NCBI RefSeq assembly: GCF_008638345.1
Contig: NZ_VTVA01000014.1
Span: forward strand, 1-64,000
Reading direction: 5' to 3'
Length of the DNA: 64,000 nucleotides
DNA from: Pseudomonas saliphila
GTDB lineage: Bacteria; Pseudomonadota; Gammaproteobacteria; Pseudomonadales; Pseudomonadaceae
Part shown: positions 27,330 through 38,533 of the stretch, in pieces
Layout: every line of letters starts with the position of its first letter
Numbering within the stretch: position 1 is the stretch's first letter
Notes under the pieces: generated by a model
Told to the model about the DNA's origin: nothing
Seen by the model: the letters and a program-made list of their open reading frames with translations, nothing else
Databases searched by the model: none
Position numbers and translations under genes: made by a program

Positions 27330-28444
27330 ATCCGCACCCCCGCTACAAAGCGCGCTTCCTCTGTTTTTTCTCCCTCCCGCCGGGCGATATCGGCCGTTTC
27401 TCCAAAGGACCGCCCCCAACTCACGCCGATATAGGGCGCGAACTCGCGCACTATTTCATAGCGAAGGCGCAAACCGGCTTCCACTTCACTCAGGCCGGAG
27501 CCTACCCCACGCGCGGGATCATCCTTGCCATAGAAATTCAGCTCAGCCACCGGCTGCAGCACCAGACGGTTGGTCAGCAGGATGTCGTACTCACCTTCCA
27601 GACGGGCAGCGGTCTGTCCGCCTTCACCCAGGTAACCGGTCGCCTGTACTTCCAGCCCATACAGTGCCATGCCCTGTACGCCCAGAGCGGCCCAGGTCTG
27701 AGGTGAGCCCGGCTTGAAGTCTTGTCTCACGCCGCCGACCACCTCCCACCAAGGGCCGATAGCGTGCCCCCAAAGCAGCTGCAGCTCCGCATCCTCAGTC
27801 ACGCCGTTGGTCCGCTCACCCTCGGAGCGCACCCAGAGCCGGTCGATGTCCCCGCCCCACCACCCGGAAACCTCCCACGCCAGAGCGCTTCCTTCATCCG
27901 CATCCTGATATTCGAGCTGATCAAACAACAATAGACCGAAAGGCTTTTTGTCGTGCACGGTGTGTCCCTGAATAGCCGGAAACGCAGCGGCGCGACCGGC
28001 ATCCGTCAGAGCCGGAATAAACGCGGGCAGCGCCTTTCCGTTCAGATACGCACCATCAGGGCGGGTCGCGGCCGGAGAGCCGTGCCCCATTTGACTATGA
28101 TCCATCTCGCCGTGCTCGGCCGGCTCCTGTTCCATCTGGCCGTGGTCCATCGCTCCGTGATCCATCGAGTCATGTCCCATCTGGCTGTGGTCCATTTCCT
28201 GTTGCACCGGTTCATGTTCCATCGGCTCGTCATGCATGTCGCCATGTTCATTGCTGGGGGAGCCATGTTCCGTGTGCTCGCCGTGTCCTTCGGACGACGA
28301 CTGAACGTTACGCTCAACTGATTCGGTACTGTGGTGTCCAGCGTGTTCCTCGGCTCCCAGAGCAGTCTGGACGGGAATAATGCTCAGCAGCAGCGCAGCC
28401 TTCAAGGCGCTGCGGGTAAAACGCTTGCGCGTGCAAAGATTCAT
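27320..28444 (-). CDS. copB: Copper resistance outer-membrane protein CopB
   Basis: 374 residues. Signal peptide (about 1-31, ending TALGAEE), then a Met/His-rich copper-binding region (about 32-130) with repeats such as [20 protein letters not shown]. The rest is the CopB beta-barrel ([41 protein letters not shown], ending FVAGVRMWF). The ATG at 28444 has GGAG eight bases before it and falls 13 bp after the copA stop; an earlier in-frame ATG at 28486 overlaps copA. It works with the multicopper oxidase CopA to hold copper outside the cytoplasm. Confidence 0.92.
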   Translation of the reverse strand: MNLCTRKRFTRSALKAALLLSIIPVQTALGAEEHAGHHSTESVERNVQSSSEGHGEHTEHGSPSNEHGDMHDEPMEHEPVQQEMDHSQMGHDSMDHGAMDHGQMEQEPAEHGEMDHSQMGHGSPAATRPDGAYLNGKALPAFIPALTDAGRAAAFPAIQGHTVHDKKPFGLLLFDQLEYQDADEGSALAWEVSGWWGGDIDRLWVRSEGERTNGVTEDAELQLLWGHAIGPWWEVVGGVRQDFKPGSPQTWAALGVQGMALYGLEVQATGYLGEGGQTAARLEGEYDILLTNRLVLQPVAELNFYGKDDPARGVGSGLSEVEAGLRLRYEIVREFAPYIGVSWGRSFGETADIARREGEKTEEARFVAGVRMWF

Positions 28445-28457
28445 CGTTGCGGCTCCT

Positions 28458-30266
28458 TCAGGTTCGCTCATCGACACGGACTTCACGAAACATCCCCATT
28501 TCCATGTGAAACAGCAGGTGGCAGTGATAGGCCCATCTCCCCAGGGCGTCGGCTGTCACGCGATAGCTGCGCTTGGATCCTGGGGGCATATCAATGGTGT
28601 GTTTGCGCACCATGAACTGTCCGTTCTCGTCCTCCAGGTCGCTCCACATGCCATGCAGATGGATCGGGTGCGTCATCATCGTGTCGTTAACCAGCGTGAT
28701 GCGGACGCGCTCGCCATAGGTCAGTAGCAGCGGCTCGGCATCTGAGAATTCCACACCATCAAAGGACCAAGAGAATCTCTCCATGTGACCGGTAAGATGC
28801 AGCTCGATGGTTCGACTCGGCTCGCGACCATCCGGATCGGGGAAGCTACTGCGAAGATCAGCGTAGGTCAGCGTACGCCGACCATTGTCGCGCAGGCCCA
28901 ACCCCGGATCGTCCAGCTTGTGGGTCGGCATCATGGTCTGCATATCGACCAGTGGATTGCCGTCTTCGCTGGGTGGATGCTGCTGCATCGCTCCTGTCGC
29001 CTCATTGGCAGCATGATCCGTGGTGCTCGACTGGCTATGGTCCATGTCACCCGTCATAGCGCCATGGTCCATCTGACTGTGGTCCATGTCCGCCGCCGGT
29101 TGGTCGGCGCCGTGATCCATGTCGGCCATACCGGCCATGCTCCCGTGATCCATACCCATGTCCTGCATGCTGAGCTCGGGGCGCGGGTCTGTTTCGGGAA
29201 CCGGTGCGCTCAATCCTTCGCGAACCGCCAGCGTGCCCCGCGCAAAGCCGGTACGGTCCATCGACTGGGCAAAAATGGTGTACGCCTGTTCATCTTCAGG
29301 TTCGACGATTACATCGTAGGTTTCGGCTACCGCTATGCGGAATTCGTCGACGCTGACCGGATCAACATGCAGGCCATCCGCCGCGACCACGGTCATCTTC
29401 AGTCCGGGAATGCGTACGTCGAAGTAGCTCATGGCTGAGCCGTTGATAAAGCGCAGGCGAAGCTTTTCGCCGGGTTTGAACACCCCGGTCCAATTGCCGT
29501 TGGGCGCTTGACCGTTCATCAGGTAGGTGTAGGTGTAGCCACTGATATCCGCCAGGTCCGTTGGGCTCATCTTCATCTGCGCCCACATTTTTCTGTCGGC
29601 AAGCGTCGCGCCCAGCCCGTCGCTCCTTACATCTTCAAGGAAGTCACCCACAGTGCGCTGGTTGAAGTTGTAATAATCGGACTGCTTCTTCAGCTTGGCC
29701 ATGACGGCCTCAGAGCTTTCGTCAGTCCAGTCAGTCAGCATGACGACATAGTCGCGGTCGTAATCGAAGGGCTCCGGGTCCTTGGGGTCGATAACCAGGG
29801 GGCCGTATACACCAGCCTGTTCCTGGAAACCGGAGTGGCTGTGATACCAGTAGGTGCCGCTCTGATTGACCTGGAAGCGGTATTCATACATGCCATCAGG
29901 GGCGATGCCATGAAAGCTCAGGCCCGGCACACCGTCCATATTGGCCGGCAGAATGATGCCGTGCCAATGGATAGAGGTATCTTCCTTGAGCCGATTGGCA
30001 ACGCGGAGCGTGACGGTGTCGCCTTCGCGCCACCGCAGCAACGGGCCAGGCACAGTGCCGTTAATGGTCAGTGCCGTTCGAGGACGACCGGTGATGTTTA
30101 CCGGCGTTTCACCTATGACCAGGTCAAAGTCGGTCCCGGCCAATACCGTGGGTTGTCCAGGACTGGTCAGAGCCCACACGGGGGAGCGCCACAACCCCAA
30201 TCCTCCAAACAGTCCGGTCGCGACCATACCCTTGACGAAGGTCCGTCTCGAAGTCTTGTATTGCAT
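28458..30266 (-). CDS. copA: Copper resistance multicopper oxidase CopA
   Basis: 602 residues with a twin-arginine signal (SRRTFVKG, Arg7-Arg8), so it is exported folded. Three cupredoxin domains carry the copper ligands: IHWHG and WYHSHSG in the first, HPIHLHGMW and [12 protein letters not shown] in the last. A Met/His-rich insert (about 375-465, with [15 protein letters not shown] and [11 protein letters not shown]) is the extra copper-binding region typical of CopA/PcoA. It oxidises Cu(I) in the periplasm. The frame is open to 30515, but the ATG at 30266 is the one that begins the Tat signal. It is the first gene of a four-gene unit. Confidence 0.95.
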   Translation of the reverse strand: MQYKTSRRTFVKGMVATGLFGGLGLWRSPVWALTSPGQPTVLAGTDFDLVIGETPVNITGRPRTALTINGTVPGPLLRWREGDTVTLRVANRLKEDTSIHWHGIILPANMDGVPGLSFHGIAPDGMYEYRFQVNQSGTYWYHSHSGFQEQAGVYGPLVIDPKDPEPFDYDRDYVVMLTDWTDESSEAVMAKLKKQSDYYNFNQRTVGDFLEDVRSDGLGATLADRKMWAQMKMSPTDLADISGYTYTYLMNGQAPNGNWTGVFKPGEKLRLRFINGSAMSYFDVRIPGLKMTVVAADGLHVDPVSVDEFRIAVAETYDVIVEPEDEQAYTIFAQSMDRTGFARGTLAVREGLSAPVPETDPRPELSMQDMGMDHGSMAGMADMDHGADQPAADMDHSQMDHGAMTGDMDHSQSSTTDHAANEATGAMQQHPPSEDGNPLVDMQTMMPTHKLDDPGLGLRDNGRRTLTYADLRSSFPDPDGREPSRTIELHLTGHMERFSWSFDGVEFSDAEPLLLTYGERVRITLVNDTMMTHPIHLHGMWSDLEDENGQFMVRKHTIDMPPGSKRSYRVTADALGRWAYHCHLLFHMEMGMFREVRVDERT

Positions 30267-30360
30267 TAACCGTATGCTCCGTGAGCCTGTTGAAATCTGA
30301 TTGATCCGCTGCAGCGCGGCAGCGTGTGTCCGAATCTGCCACATCCCCAGGCACCGCATG

Positions 30361-30378
30361 ATTACATTTGTGTCAGCT
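30361..30378 (-). promoter_or_regulatory. CopR-type box between copA and copR
   Basis: ATTACATTTGTGTCAGCT on the plus strand (reverse complement AGCTGACACAAATGTAAT). It contains the TGACA-N4-TGTAAT pattern of cop boxes bound by CopR/CusR response regulators. It lies about 95 bp upstream of copA and 149 bp upstream of copR, so it could serve both divergent genes. The same 18 bases recur upstream of the cus unit. Confidence 0.75.
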
Positions 30379-30526
30379 AGGGCTATGGCGAGCCGTGGAC
30401 CGCTAGTATGGCTGTACACTCGAGGCTGCACATTCAATCTCCGTGGATGACATTCCTGTGCGGTAGGCAGGGCAATGACAGCTGCGATGAGAGCTGAACG
30501 ATGCGCTATCGCCAAGGAACCTGATT

Positions 30527-31210
30527 GTGAAAATCCTGGTTGCAGAAGATGAGCCGAAAACCGGCATTTACTTAAAGCAAGGTCTGAGTGAGGCCGGGTT
30601 TGTGGTCGACCTGGTTACCAACGGCATTGATGCGGCCCAGCAAGCTCTTAACGAGCAATATGACCTTCTGATTCTGGATGTGATGATGCCGGGGCTGGAT
30701 GGCTGGCAGGTGCTGGAGCATGTTCGTGCCGGTGGGGATGCTACCCCTACCCTGTTTCTCACAGCCAGAGACCGTGTGGAAGATCGCGTCAAAGGGCTGG
30801 AGCTGGGCGCCGATGACTATCTGATCAAACCCTTCGCGTTCTCGGAGCTGCTCGCTCGGGTCAGATCACTTTTACGTCGCGGCAACGGCACCACCGTCCA
30901 GACCACACTGACCGTAGAAGACCTACAGATAGACCTGCTCAAGCGCAGAGCAGAGCGCGGCGGCAAGCGAATCGATCTGACCGCCAAGGAATTCAAGTTA
31001 CTGGAACTGCTGCTACGCCGGCGTGGCGAAGTGTTATCCAAATCGCTCATTGCCTCGCAGGTCTGGGATATCAATTTCGACAGCGACACGAACATTATCG
31101 AAGTCGCCATTCGAAGGCTGCGGGTAAAAATCGACGACGATTACCCGGTCAAGCTGATCCATACGGTGCGGGGTATGGGCTACTTTATCGACGGCGAGGA
31201 ACCTGATTAA
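30527..31210 (+). CDS. copR: Heavy-metal two-component response regulator CopR
   Basis: 227 residues, OmpR/PhoB type. The receiver has the acidic pocket EDEPK at the N-terminus, phospho-Asp in [10 protein letters not shown] and Lys in LIKPFAF. The winged-helix effector domain (about 130-225) ends in [24 protein letters not shown], of which the core VRGMGY is the family signature. GTG start with AAGGA eight bases before it. It diverges from copA. Its kinase gene, copS, is not adjacent but 1.5 kb away on the other strand. Confidence 0.93.
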   Translation: MKILVAEDEPKTGIYLKQGLSEAGFVVDLVTNGIDAAQQALNEQYDLLILDVMMPGLDGWQVLEHVRAGGDATPTLFLTARDRVEDRVKGLELGADDYLIKPFAFSELLARVRSLLRRGNGTTVQTTLTVEDLQIDLLKRRAERGGKRIDLTAKEFKLLELLLRRRGEVLSKSLIASQVWDINFDSDTNIIEVAIRRLRVKIDDDYPVKLIHTVRGMGYFIDGEEPD

Positions 31211-31285
31211 CCCTGAAGCGAGTTTTGCAAGCCTGTCAGGTGGCTAGCACGCTAAGGGAACAGCAGACACTGAAGGGCTCAAGTC

Positions 31286-32590
31286 CTACTCAATAAATAC
31301 CGGTGCAAACCCGCCGCCGGGCGTACGAAAGTTGGTAGTTTGCCCCTGATATAGCCTTGCCGCAGCCAGAATCAGGTTGCCGCGATAGGTGTACAGACGT
31401 ACGTCGACCTTCAGCATTTTGCGCTCGCCATCAACCAGCACCAGCCGCTCCGAGGGCGGCACGTAGGCCTGAGCAATATATTCACTCTGCACAATCTGGG
31501 CGAACGTGCCCTTGGTGAGCTTGCTGCCCCGGTAGGCGCCCTTGCTGCCATAACCCGCCACAGGTTTGAAAAACCATTCCCGTCGCTGTTGCCATAGTTC
31601 AGCCGCGTTACTGGCGGTAACCAGTACGGTGCGCGGCACACTGCCGCGAAGCAACTCGATGCTTTCAGCGTTCAAGCCCCAGTCCTGAAGCGTCGACGGA
31701 GCGGACCATTCGGCGAGATTACGCTTGTCTGCGAACAGCGCATGTGAAAATGGATTCGGTGTAATGACAGCGCCTCCGTCCAGCCAGGCCGAGCGCAGGG
31801 CAGCGTGTTCGGGTGCCTCCAGGGCAAAGTCGACCAGCCGGTTGTACACCATGTCTATTCGCTTGTCGTGGCTGTACAGGGCGCCCGACTCATATCTGAG
31901 GTCAGAGGGGGACACTATGCGAGCGTCGATTCCATTATCCCGGAACAGCTTCTGCGCCAGGCGGAATTCAGGGTAAAGGTATTGCTCGGTAGGTTGGTCA
32001 TCAATAATCGCAATACTTTCCGGTTGCCCGCTGCCCCGCTGGGAGCGCCATTCACTTTCGAATTGGGCGATGACCGCCGCATCAAAGTCTTCAGCCCAAG
32101 CCATCCGCGTCCTGCCACCGCAACATTGCAGCTGAGCCCGCGCCAGCTCGGCATTGAGAAACGCGCCACCCGCATTGGTGTTGACCTCGATCAGGCTTGG
32201 GCTCTGCTCGCCGAGATGAAAATCATAGCCCATGAAGGCGCCCACGGGCCCGGGGTTGACCTGAGCGCTTTGCGAAGCCCTCGACAGGACTCGACGCTGA
32301 TAATCAGGGAGCGCGGCAGCGGCTTCCAGTGCTCGGACAGTGGCCATCATGCGGTCCAGATCCTCGCTGGGAACAAAGACGGCAGTATTTGAAAAGAATT
32401 GATTCCAGGCCGGACTCGACAGCACGTCTTCGGCACTATCGCCCAGCTGGTTGGCGACATTGCGAAGCACTGCGGGCCGATCTAGGGTCGCACAGGCGCA
32501 ATGCTGATTGAGGCTTTTCGCTATTGTCTGTGCCGGCGAGTCATGGGTGGGGTGCAAAAGAATGTCCTTTGTCAGGTGTGACAGCGTCAT
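31286..32590 (-). CDS. Circularly permuted ATP-grasp protein in the copper operon
   Basis: 434 residues. The magnesium-binding ATP-grasp motif EVNTNAGG (about residue 135) occurs before the ATP-binding lysine and glycine-rich loop (FFKPVAGYGSKGAYRG, about 340-355). That order is the reverse of ordinary ATP-grasp enzymes and indicates a circular permutation, as in glutathione synthetase-like and CP_ATPgrasp families. Such enzymes join a carboxylate to an amine using ATP; substrates are unknown. The ATG at 32590 is preferred over a TTG two codons upstream. It is the last gene of the leftward unit with cusCBA and copS, 89 bp after copS, and convergent with copR. A link to copper or thiol metabolism is inference. 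Confidence 0.7.
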   Translation of the reverse strand: MTLSHLTKDILLHPTHDSPAQTIAKSLNQHCACATLDRPAVLRNVANQLGDSAEDVLSSPAWNQFFSNTAVFVPSEDLDRMMATVRALEAAAALPDYQRRVLSRASQSAQVNPGPVGAFMGYDFHLGEQSPSLIEVNTNAGGAFLNAELARAQLQCCGGRTRMAWAEDFDAAVIAQFESEWRSQRGSGQPESIAIIDDQPTEQYLYPEFRLAQKLFRDNGIDARIVSPSDLRYESGALYSHDKRIDMVYNRLVDFALEAPEHAALRSAWLDGGAVITPNPFSHALFADKRNLAEWSAPSTLQDWGLNAESIELLRGSVPRTVLVTASNAAELWQQRREWFFKPVAGYGSKGAYRGSKLTKGTFAQIVQSEYIAQAYVPPSERLVLVDGERKMLKVDVRLYTYRGNLILAAARLYQGQTTNFRTPGGGFAPVFIE

Positions 32591-32679
32591 CAGCAAAGTC
32601 CAAATTCCGGGGAAAAAGAACTGGACCCAGTGGCAATTTCATCGAGGTTACAGATTTCGCATAGCGTTACGTGCTGGCT

Positions 32680-34056
32680 TCAAACTGCTTCTGCTGGCAG
32701 CTTCATCCCGAAGCTGGTGATTCCTTCAGTCGAGGTACAAACGATGGTCCCTTTATGCGCCTCCACGATAGATTGGGTGATCGCCATGCCCAGGCCGGCG
32801 TTCAGCGTACTGCCCTCCCGCCGAGCGCTGTCGACCCGGTAGAATCGATCGAACAGCTTGTCGATGTGCTCAGACGGGATGGTTGGGCCTTGATTGCTTA
32901 CCTTGAGTTCTACCCACGGACCGGCCTTCGAGATATTGATATCAATGACGGTGCCCGCTTCCCCGTAGCGCACCGCGTTCGACATCACGTTGGAAATCGC
33001 CCGACGCAGCATGAGGTTATCTCCCCGTACATGCGCCGAACCATCGCTGTGCACAACGAGTTTGATGCCTTTTTCGTCGGCAGCGTATTCGTAGTATTCC
33101 AATACGCTCGCGGCGACCTCCGCCAGATCGTGATCCTCGAAATCGGGTGTAATCATGCCGTTATCCGCCTTGGCGAGAAACAGCATGTCATCAACCATGC
33201 GCGCCATTCGGCGGAGCTCTTCAAGCGTCGAAAACAGCGTGTCTTTGTAGTCCGCTGCGTCGCGATCCTTCATCAGCGCGACTTCAGTCTGCGTCAGCAT
33301 GCTGTTCAACGGGCTGCGAAGCTCATGCGCTATATCGGCAGAGAAGTTCGATAACCGTAAAAAGGACTGATCGAGTCGCTCAAGCATGGCGTTGAAATTA
33401 TCAACAAGTTCGTGCAATTCAGTTGGCACTGACTCGGTTGAAATACGGGTATCCAGGCAGTTCGCAGTGATCACGGAAGAGGTTCGGGACAGTTTGGATA
33501 TCGGCTCCAACCCTCTGCGGATAAAGACAAAACCAAGTAAGCCACTGAGGATCGCGCTGACCACCAACGTGTAGATAAACCACTGGCGAATCATTTCGTA
33601 GAAGTGCGTGCGGTGGGTAACATCCAGCGCCAGATGGATTGTGCCCCCCTCCCCGCCAGACCACGCCTGGATGCGCTCGGTGATACCACTGTAACGGTTG
33701 TCCTCCAGATCGATGAACCACCGATCATCTTGGCCTGGGTTAAGCAGCGCCCCCAGCGTCTCGGACAATTTGTGATGGGAATACACCACCCGATCACCCT
33801 GCTTGATCACCGCAGCCAAACCGAACGAGGTGTCGATCAAGCGATCAATATCCGCCACCATTGCCGCGTCCAGCCCGCTTCCGCGCGTGAGAATAGCTTT
33901 TACCTGCGCGACTCTCTGATCAAGCAGCTGGGCATCCTGCCGCTCGAAATGCAGACGACAAAAATAATCAAAGCTGATGGCTGCGAGTGTCAGCACGGCG
34001 GTCACCACCATGATGAAAAGAAACGCCATCCTTCCGCGTAGCGACAACCTACCCAT
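32680..34056 (-). CDS. copS: Heavy-metal sensor histidine kinase CopS/CusS
   Basis: 458 residues. Two membrane helices (about 10-30 and 160-182) flank a periplasmic sensor region (about 31-158) with a few His residues. Then follow HAMP (about 183-235), HisKA (ADIAHELRSPL) and HATPase (SNVMSNAVRYGE, GLGMAI). The start at 34056 has GAGAGG six bases before it; the frame is open to 34170 without a membrane signal. The probable partner is CopR, encoded 1.5 kb away on the opposite strand. The gene lies 141 bp after cusA, within the same leftward unit. Confidence 0.9.
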   Translation of the reverse strand: MGRLSLRGRMAFLFIMVVTAVLTLAAISFDYFCRLHFERQDAQLLDQRVAQVKAILTRGSGLDAAMVADIDRLIDTSFGLAAVIKQGDRVVYSHHKLSETLGALLNPGQDDRWFIDLEDNRYSGITERIQAWSGGEGGTIHLALDVTHRTHFYEMIRQWFIYTLVVSAILSGLLGFVFIRRGLEPISKLSRTSSVITANCLDTRISTESVPTELHELVDNFNAMLERLDQSFLRLSNFSADIAHELRSPLNSMLTQTEVALMKDRDAADYKDTLFSTLEELRRMARMVDDMLFLAKADNGMITPDFEDHDLAEVAASVLEYYEYAADEKGIKLVVHSDGSAHVRGDNLMLRRAISNVMSNAVRYGEAGTVIDINISKAGPWVELKVSNQGPTIPSEHIDKLFDRFYRVDSARREGSTLNAGLGMAITQSIVEAHKGTIVCTSTEGITSFGMKLPAEAV

Positions 34057-34197
34057 TTCTGCCTCTCGTTCAATGATGAGCCCACAGCAGATGGCCCGTG
34101 CGTGGACAGCATCGTATCGTTGCCACGCCGCCACCATAGGCCGCGTTGACGGAATCCGGCAAGCCGCCAACGCTGCCTGGCGTCAGTTCGGCGGGTT

Positions 34198-37100
34198 CTA
34201 CGCAGTCTCCCGGCGTCTCAGCAACAGATACGCGGCCGGAAGCACAAAGAGCGAGAGTAGCGGCGCGGTGATCATGCCGCCGACCATCGGCGCGGCAATC
34301 CGGCTCATGATCTCGCTACCGGTACCGCTGCCCAACAGGATCGGCAGCAACCCGGCGATGATAACCGCTACCGTCATTGCTTTGGGCCGAACGCGCTGCA
34401 CCGCGCCTTCTCGAATGGCGTCCACCAGTGCCAGGGTATCGGAGCGTCCCGCGCGCCGGTGATCCGCCCAGGCATTGGTCAAATACAGCAGCATGATGAC
34501 GCCAAACTCAGCGGATACACCTGCCAGCGCAATGAAGCCAACGCCCGTCGCTATCGACAGGTTGTAGTCGAGCAGATACAAGAACCACACACCGCCCGTC
34601 AACGCGAACGGGAGTGTCGCCATGATCAACAGGGCTTCACTGAAGCGATTGAAAATAAGGTAAAGCAGCACGAAGATGATCAGCAGCGTGGCCGGCACGA
34701 CCAGTTTAAGCTTTGCATTGGCACGTTCCATGAACTCGAACTGTCCGGAATAGCTGATGCTCATACCCGACTCGAGCGTCACCTCTTCCTCGATTTTCGC
34801 ACGCAAATCGCCCACCACCGAGGCCATGTCCCGGTCACGCACGTCAACGTAAACCCAGCCCGTTAACCGGGCGTTTTCGCTTTTCAGCATCGGCGGCCCC
34901 TCGGTCACCTTGATCTGCGCAACGCTGCCCAGCGTGATCTGGCTACCCTGCGGCGTATAGATCGGCAGGTTACGAAGCTCGCTGAGCGAGTCACGCCACT
35001 CGCGCGGATAGCGCAAGCTGATCGGGTAACGCGCCAAGCCCTCTACCGTCTCACCGATGTTCGCGCCACCGACAGCGCCAGCGACAATGGCTTGCACGTC
35101 AGCAATGTTCAGCCCGTACCGTGCCGCCGCCCCTCGATTGATGTCGACATCAATGTAACGTCCGCCCGTGATGCGGTCGGCCACCGCCGAACTGACACCT
35201 GGCACTGTCCTGGCAATGCGCTCAACGGACTGAGCGACCTTGTCAATTTGCGCCAGATCAGCGCCGTACACCTTGACCCCTATCGGGCTCTTGATGCCGG
35301 TGGCCAGCATATCAATGCGGTTGCGAATGGGTGGCACCCAGAGATTGGCCAAGCCTGGCACCTGAACGGCCTGATCCAGTTCCTTGACCAGTTTTTCGGG
35401 CGTCATGCCTGGACGCCACTGGTCTTTAGGCTTGAACTGGATGGTCGTCTCGAACATGGTCAGGGGTGCGGGATCGGTCGCGGTATCAGCACGGCCTGCC
35501 TTGCCGAATACCCGCGCCACCTCGGGGACGGTTTTGATCAGACGATCAGTCTGCTGCAGAAGCTCTGAAGCCTTGCGCGCCGATAGCCCCGGCAGCGCCG
35601 TCGGCATATACAGCAGATCGCCTTCGTCCAGCGGCGGCAGAAATTCTCCACCCAAATGCGTTATCGGCCAGAGGGCCGTCAGAAAGACGAGTCCTGCGAC
35701 CGCTATGGTGACCTTGGGCCAACGGAGCACCGCTTCGAGCGCTGGCTGGTACACCCGGATGAGTCCACGGTTGATGGGGTTGCGGTCTTCCTCAGGGATC
35801 TTGCCGCGAATCCAGTAGCCCATCAGCACCGGAACCAGGGTGACCGACAGCCCTGCGGCCGCTGCCATGGCATAGGTCTTGGTGAAGGCCAGCGGGCCGA
35901 ACATGCGCCCTTCCTGCGCCTCGAGCGTGAATACTGGAATGAATGACAGGGTAATGATCAGCAGGCTGAAGAACAGCGCCGGCCCGACTTCGATCGCCGC
36001 ATCGGTGATGACCTTCCAGTGCTCGGCACCTTCCAGCTTCCTGTCGGCGTTGTTCTTGTGCCAGGCCTCGATATGTTTGTGGGCGTTTTCAATCATCACG
36101 ATCGCCGCATCGACCATCGCACCGACTGCGATCGCAATACCCCCCAAAGACATGATGTTCGCGTTGATACCCTGGCGCTGCATGATGATGAAAGCAATCA
36201 GAATGCCGACCGGCAGCGAGACAATGGCCACCAGCGATGAGCGCACATGCCAGAGAAATAGAACGCACACCAGCGCCACGATGATGAACTCTTCCAGCAG
36301 CTTATGGCTGAGGTTTTCTACGGCGTTGTCTATCAGTGTGCTGCGATCATAGGTGGTGACCACCTCGACGCCCTCGGGCAGGCTTTTTTTCAGCTCCCCC
36401 AGCTTGGCATCAACAGCAGTAATGGTTTCGCGGGCGTTCTTGCCGCTACGCAGAATGACCACACCGCCGACCACTTCACCCTCCCCATCCAGCTCGCCAA
36501 TCCCACGGCGCATTTCCGGGCCCAGCTGAATGTTCGCAACATCACCCAGCGTTACCGGCACGCCGCCGCTATCCAGGCGCAGCGGAATATCGCGAAAGTC
36601 TTGCAAAGACTCAAGATAACCCGAGGCCCGCACCATGAACTCGCTCTCACCAAGCTCCAGAACGCTGCCGCCGGTTTCCTGATTGCTCGCCTTGATCGCC
36701 TGCATGATTTGCTGTTGTGTCACCTCGCGGCTAGCCATGCGCACCGGATCGAGCACCACCTGATACTGCTTGACCATTCCGCCGATCGTCGCCACCTCCG
36801 CCACATTCGGCAGGGTCTTGAGCTCGTAGCGCAGAAACCAGTCCTGCAACGACCGCAGCTGGGCAAGGTCGTGCTGGCCCGTGCGGTCCACCAGTGCGTA
36901 CTGGTAAATCCAGCCGACCCCTGTGGCATCCGGCCCCAGGGTAGGCGCAACACCGTCCGGCAGCCGACTTTGCACCTGGCTGAGATATTCCAGCACGCGC
37001 GAGCGCGCCCAGTAGAGGTCCGTGCCATCCTCGAACAGGACATACACGTAGCTGTCGCCAAAGAACGAATAGCCGCGTACGGTCTTCGCCCCCGGTACCG

Positions 37101-37323
37101 ACAACATTGTAGTGGTCAGCGGATAGGTCACCTGGCTCTCAACAATTTGCGGTGCCTGACCGGCATAGGGTGTGCGGATAATGACCTGCACGTCGGACAG
37201 ATCCGGCAGTGCATCGACGGCTGTGTTTTGTACCGCCCACACGCCCCACACAACTGAAAACAGGGTGGCGAGCAGCACCAGAAAACGGTTGGTTACCGAC
37301 CAGCGAATGATGTTAGTGATCAT
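34198..37323 (-). CDS. cusA: Cu(I)/Ag(I) RND efflux pump CusA
   Basis: 1041 residues of the heavy-metal-efflux RND family, twelve membrane helices and two large periplasmic loops. The fourth-helix motif [19 protein letters not shown] is the monovalent-cation (Cus/Sil) type rather than the Czc type. Conserved family blocks include [18 protein letters not shown] near the start, [17 protein letters not shown] and [12 protein letters not shown]-like [13 protein letters not shown]. The pump takes Cu(I) or Ag(I) from the periplasm across the outer membrane through CusBC. The ATG at 37323 overlaps the cusB stop by 11 bp (translational coupling); the longer frame to 37425 is not supported. Confidence 0.95.
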   Translation of the reverse strand: MITNIIRWSVTNRFLVLLATLFSVVWGVWAVQNTAVDALPDLSDVQVIIRTPYAGQAPQIVESQVTYPLTTTMLSVPGAKTVRGYSFFGDSYVYVLFEDGTDLYWARSRVLEYLSQVQSRLPDGVAPTLGPDATGVGWIYQYALVDRTGQHDLAQLRSLQDWFLRYELKTLPNVAEVATIGGMVKQYQVVLDPVRMASREVTQQQIMQAIKASNQETGGSVLELGESEFMVRASGYLESLQDFRDIPLRLDSGGVPVTLGDVANIQLGPEMRRGIGELDGEGEVVGGVVILRSGKNARETITAVDAKLGELKKSLPEGVEVVTTYDRSTLIDNAVENLSHKLLEEFIIVALVCVLFLWHVRSSLVAIVSLPVGILIAFIIMQRQGINANIMSLGGIAIAVGAMVDAAIVMIENAHKHIEAWHKNNADRKLEGAEHWKVITDAAIEVGPALFFSLLIITLSFIPVFTLEAQEGRMFGPLAFTKTYAMAAAAGLSVTLVPVLMGYWIRGKIPEEDRNPINRGLIRVYQPALEAVLRWPKVTIAVAGLVFLTALWPITHLGGEFLPPLDEGDLLYMPTALPGLSARKASELLQQTDRLIKTVPEVARVFGKAGRADTATDPAPLTMFETTIQFKPKDQWRPGMTPEKLVKELDQAVQVPGLANLWVPPIRNRIDMLATGIKSPIGVKVYGADLAQIDKVAQSVERIARTVPGVSSAVADRITGGRYIDVDINRGAAARYGLNIADVQAIVAGAVGGANIGETVEGLARYPISLRYPREWRDSLSELRNLPIYTPQGSQITLGSVAQIKVTEGPPMLKSENARLTGWVYVDVRDRDMASVVGDLRAKIEEEVTLESGMSISYSGQFEFMERANAKLKLVVPATLLIIFVLLYLIFNRFSEALLIMATLPFALTGGVWFLYLLDYNLSIATGVGFIALAGVSAEFGVIMLLYLTNAWADHRRAGRSDTLALVDAIREGAVQRVRPKAMTVAVIIAGLLPILLGSGTGSEIMSRIAAPMVGGMITAPLLSLFVLPAAYLLLRRRETA

Positions 37324-38533
37324 GGCCGCCCCCGAGCTGCTCAACAACCAACCCACGCAGGCTGGCTTCGGAATCCAGCAAAAACTGCCCCGAGACAACC
37401 ACTTGCTGGCCTTCCTGCAACCCACTCAAGACTTCAGTCTTGTTGCCTGACTCCCGGCCGGGTTGGACCTCCACTGGACGGAATTGCCCCTCACCTTCGG
37501 CAAGCATTATGAGCGTGCGCCTACCGGTACGGATCAATGCCTCAGCGGGTACCATCAACGCAGAATCCTGATCCCTGCTCAGGGTCACGTGCGCCGTCAT
37601 GCCGGGATGCAGGCGAAGGTCTGGGTTGGGTAACTCGATCCGGACTCTTACCGTGCGGCTATCCAGGTTCGCCTGGGTTAATACCGCCTCAATAGATCCC
37701 TCCAGGCTTTTGCCCTCAAACGCAGGCAATCTGGCTTCGACTCTCTGCCCAACCGCTAGCTGGGCCACTTGAGCCTCAGGAACAGCCACTTCCAGCCAGA
37801 CGTTTTCCAACCCGTTAATGCGTGCGAGTAACGCACCGGCAGACAGGGTCATCCCTTCCCGGACGTCCAGCGAGCGAAGCACACCTGCGATGGGGCTGGT
37901 GACCGTCCAGGTCGACCGCGCTTTGCCGGTGCGCTCAAGTTCCGCGACCGCCTCAGCCGGCACACCAGCCAGACGCAGACGATGACGTGCCGCAGCAACC
38001 AGCTGCGGCTCGTTCATGCCGCGTAAAGCCAGGTACTCCTCCTGCGCCGCGGCCCAACCCGGCACAAATAGATCTGCCAATGGCGCATCTTTCGCTATCA
38101 CATCGTCCGGCGCCCGGTCGTAGACCTTTTCGACGAAGCCACCGCTACGTGCCTGCACAATCGCCACATCACGCTCATCAAACATCAGGCTGCCGACCGC
38201 TTCGACGGTCTGATTGATGGTTTCCCGTGTGGCCGGCGCTGTGCGCATGCCAAGGTTTTGCATCACTCTCGGGTTGATGGTTACTGATGCGCCATCGTCT
38301 CCTTCATCGGCATAACGCGGTAACAGCTCCATATCCATGAACGGCGATGGACCCGGCGCGTCAAAGCGCTCCTGCGGATACATGGGGTCGTACCAATAGA
38401 GGACTTCTCGTTCCTCCTGCTCAGCCGCTTGAGCCTGGACGTTACCTGCGGCCAATATGAGTCCGGCAACGCCAACATTAAGTAGCATCGGCAGGCTCAT
38501 CAGCAGAGCCAGTCGCTTGATAGAAAAGGTCAT
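37313..38533 (-). CDS. cusB: Cus membrane-fusion protein CusB
   Basis: 406 residues. Signal/anchor segment (about 1-36), then a heavy-metal-binding-type segment ([20 protein letters not shown], followed by [10 protein letters not shown]) typical of Cus adaptors. Then come beta-barrel, lipoyl and helical hairpin regions ([15 protein letters not shown]-like [44 protein letters not shown]). It links CusA to CusC and delivers copper to CusA. Its start overlaps the cusC stop by four bases (ATGA). Confidence 0.93.
   Translation of the reverse strand: MTFSIKRLALLMSLPMLLNVGVAGLILAAGNVQAQAAEQEEREVLYWYDPMYPQERFDAPGPSPFMDMELLPRYADEGDDGASVTINPRVMQNLGMRTAPATRETINQTVEAVGSLMFDERDVAIVQARSGGFVEKVYDRAPDDVIAKDAPLADLFVPGWAAAQEEYLALRGMNEPQLVAAARHRLRLAGVPAEAVAELERTGKARSTWTVTSPIAGVLRSLDVREGMTLSAGALLARINGLENVWLEVAVPEAQVAQLAVGQRVEARLPAFEGKSLEGSIEAVLTQANLDSRTVRVRIELPNPDLRLHPGMTAHVTLSRDQDSALMVPAEALIRTGRRTLIMLAEGEGQFRPVEVQPGRESGNKTEVLSGLQEGQQVVVSGQFLLDSEASLRGLVVEQLGGGHDH

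Noticed and set aside
27990-28330. Repeated CAT/ATG-rich stretches that look like a tandem-repeat or CRISPR-like array
   Set aside because: They encode the MDHxxM repeats of CopB; spacing is irregular and in phase with codons.
30527-32590. copR and the ATP-grasp gene as an operon
   Set aside because: They lie on opposite strands and converge; only the cus/copS side can share a transcript with the ATP-grasp gene.
35092-37257. Long plus-strand open frames opposite cusA (157, 158 and 317 codons)
   Set aside because: They are antisense to an intact RND pump gene, lack ribosome-binding sites and have no family resemblance. They arise from the GC-biased codon use of cusA.
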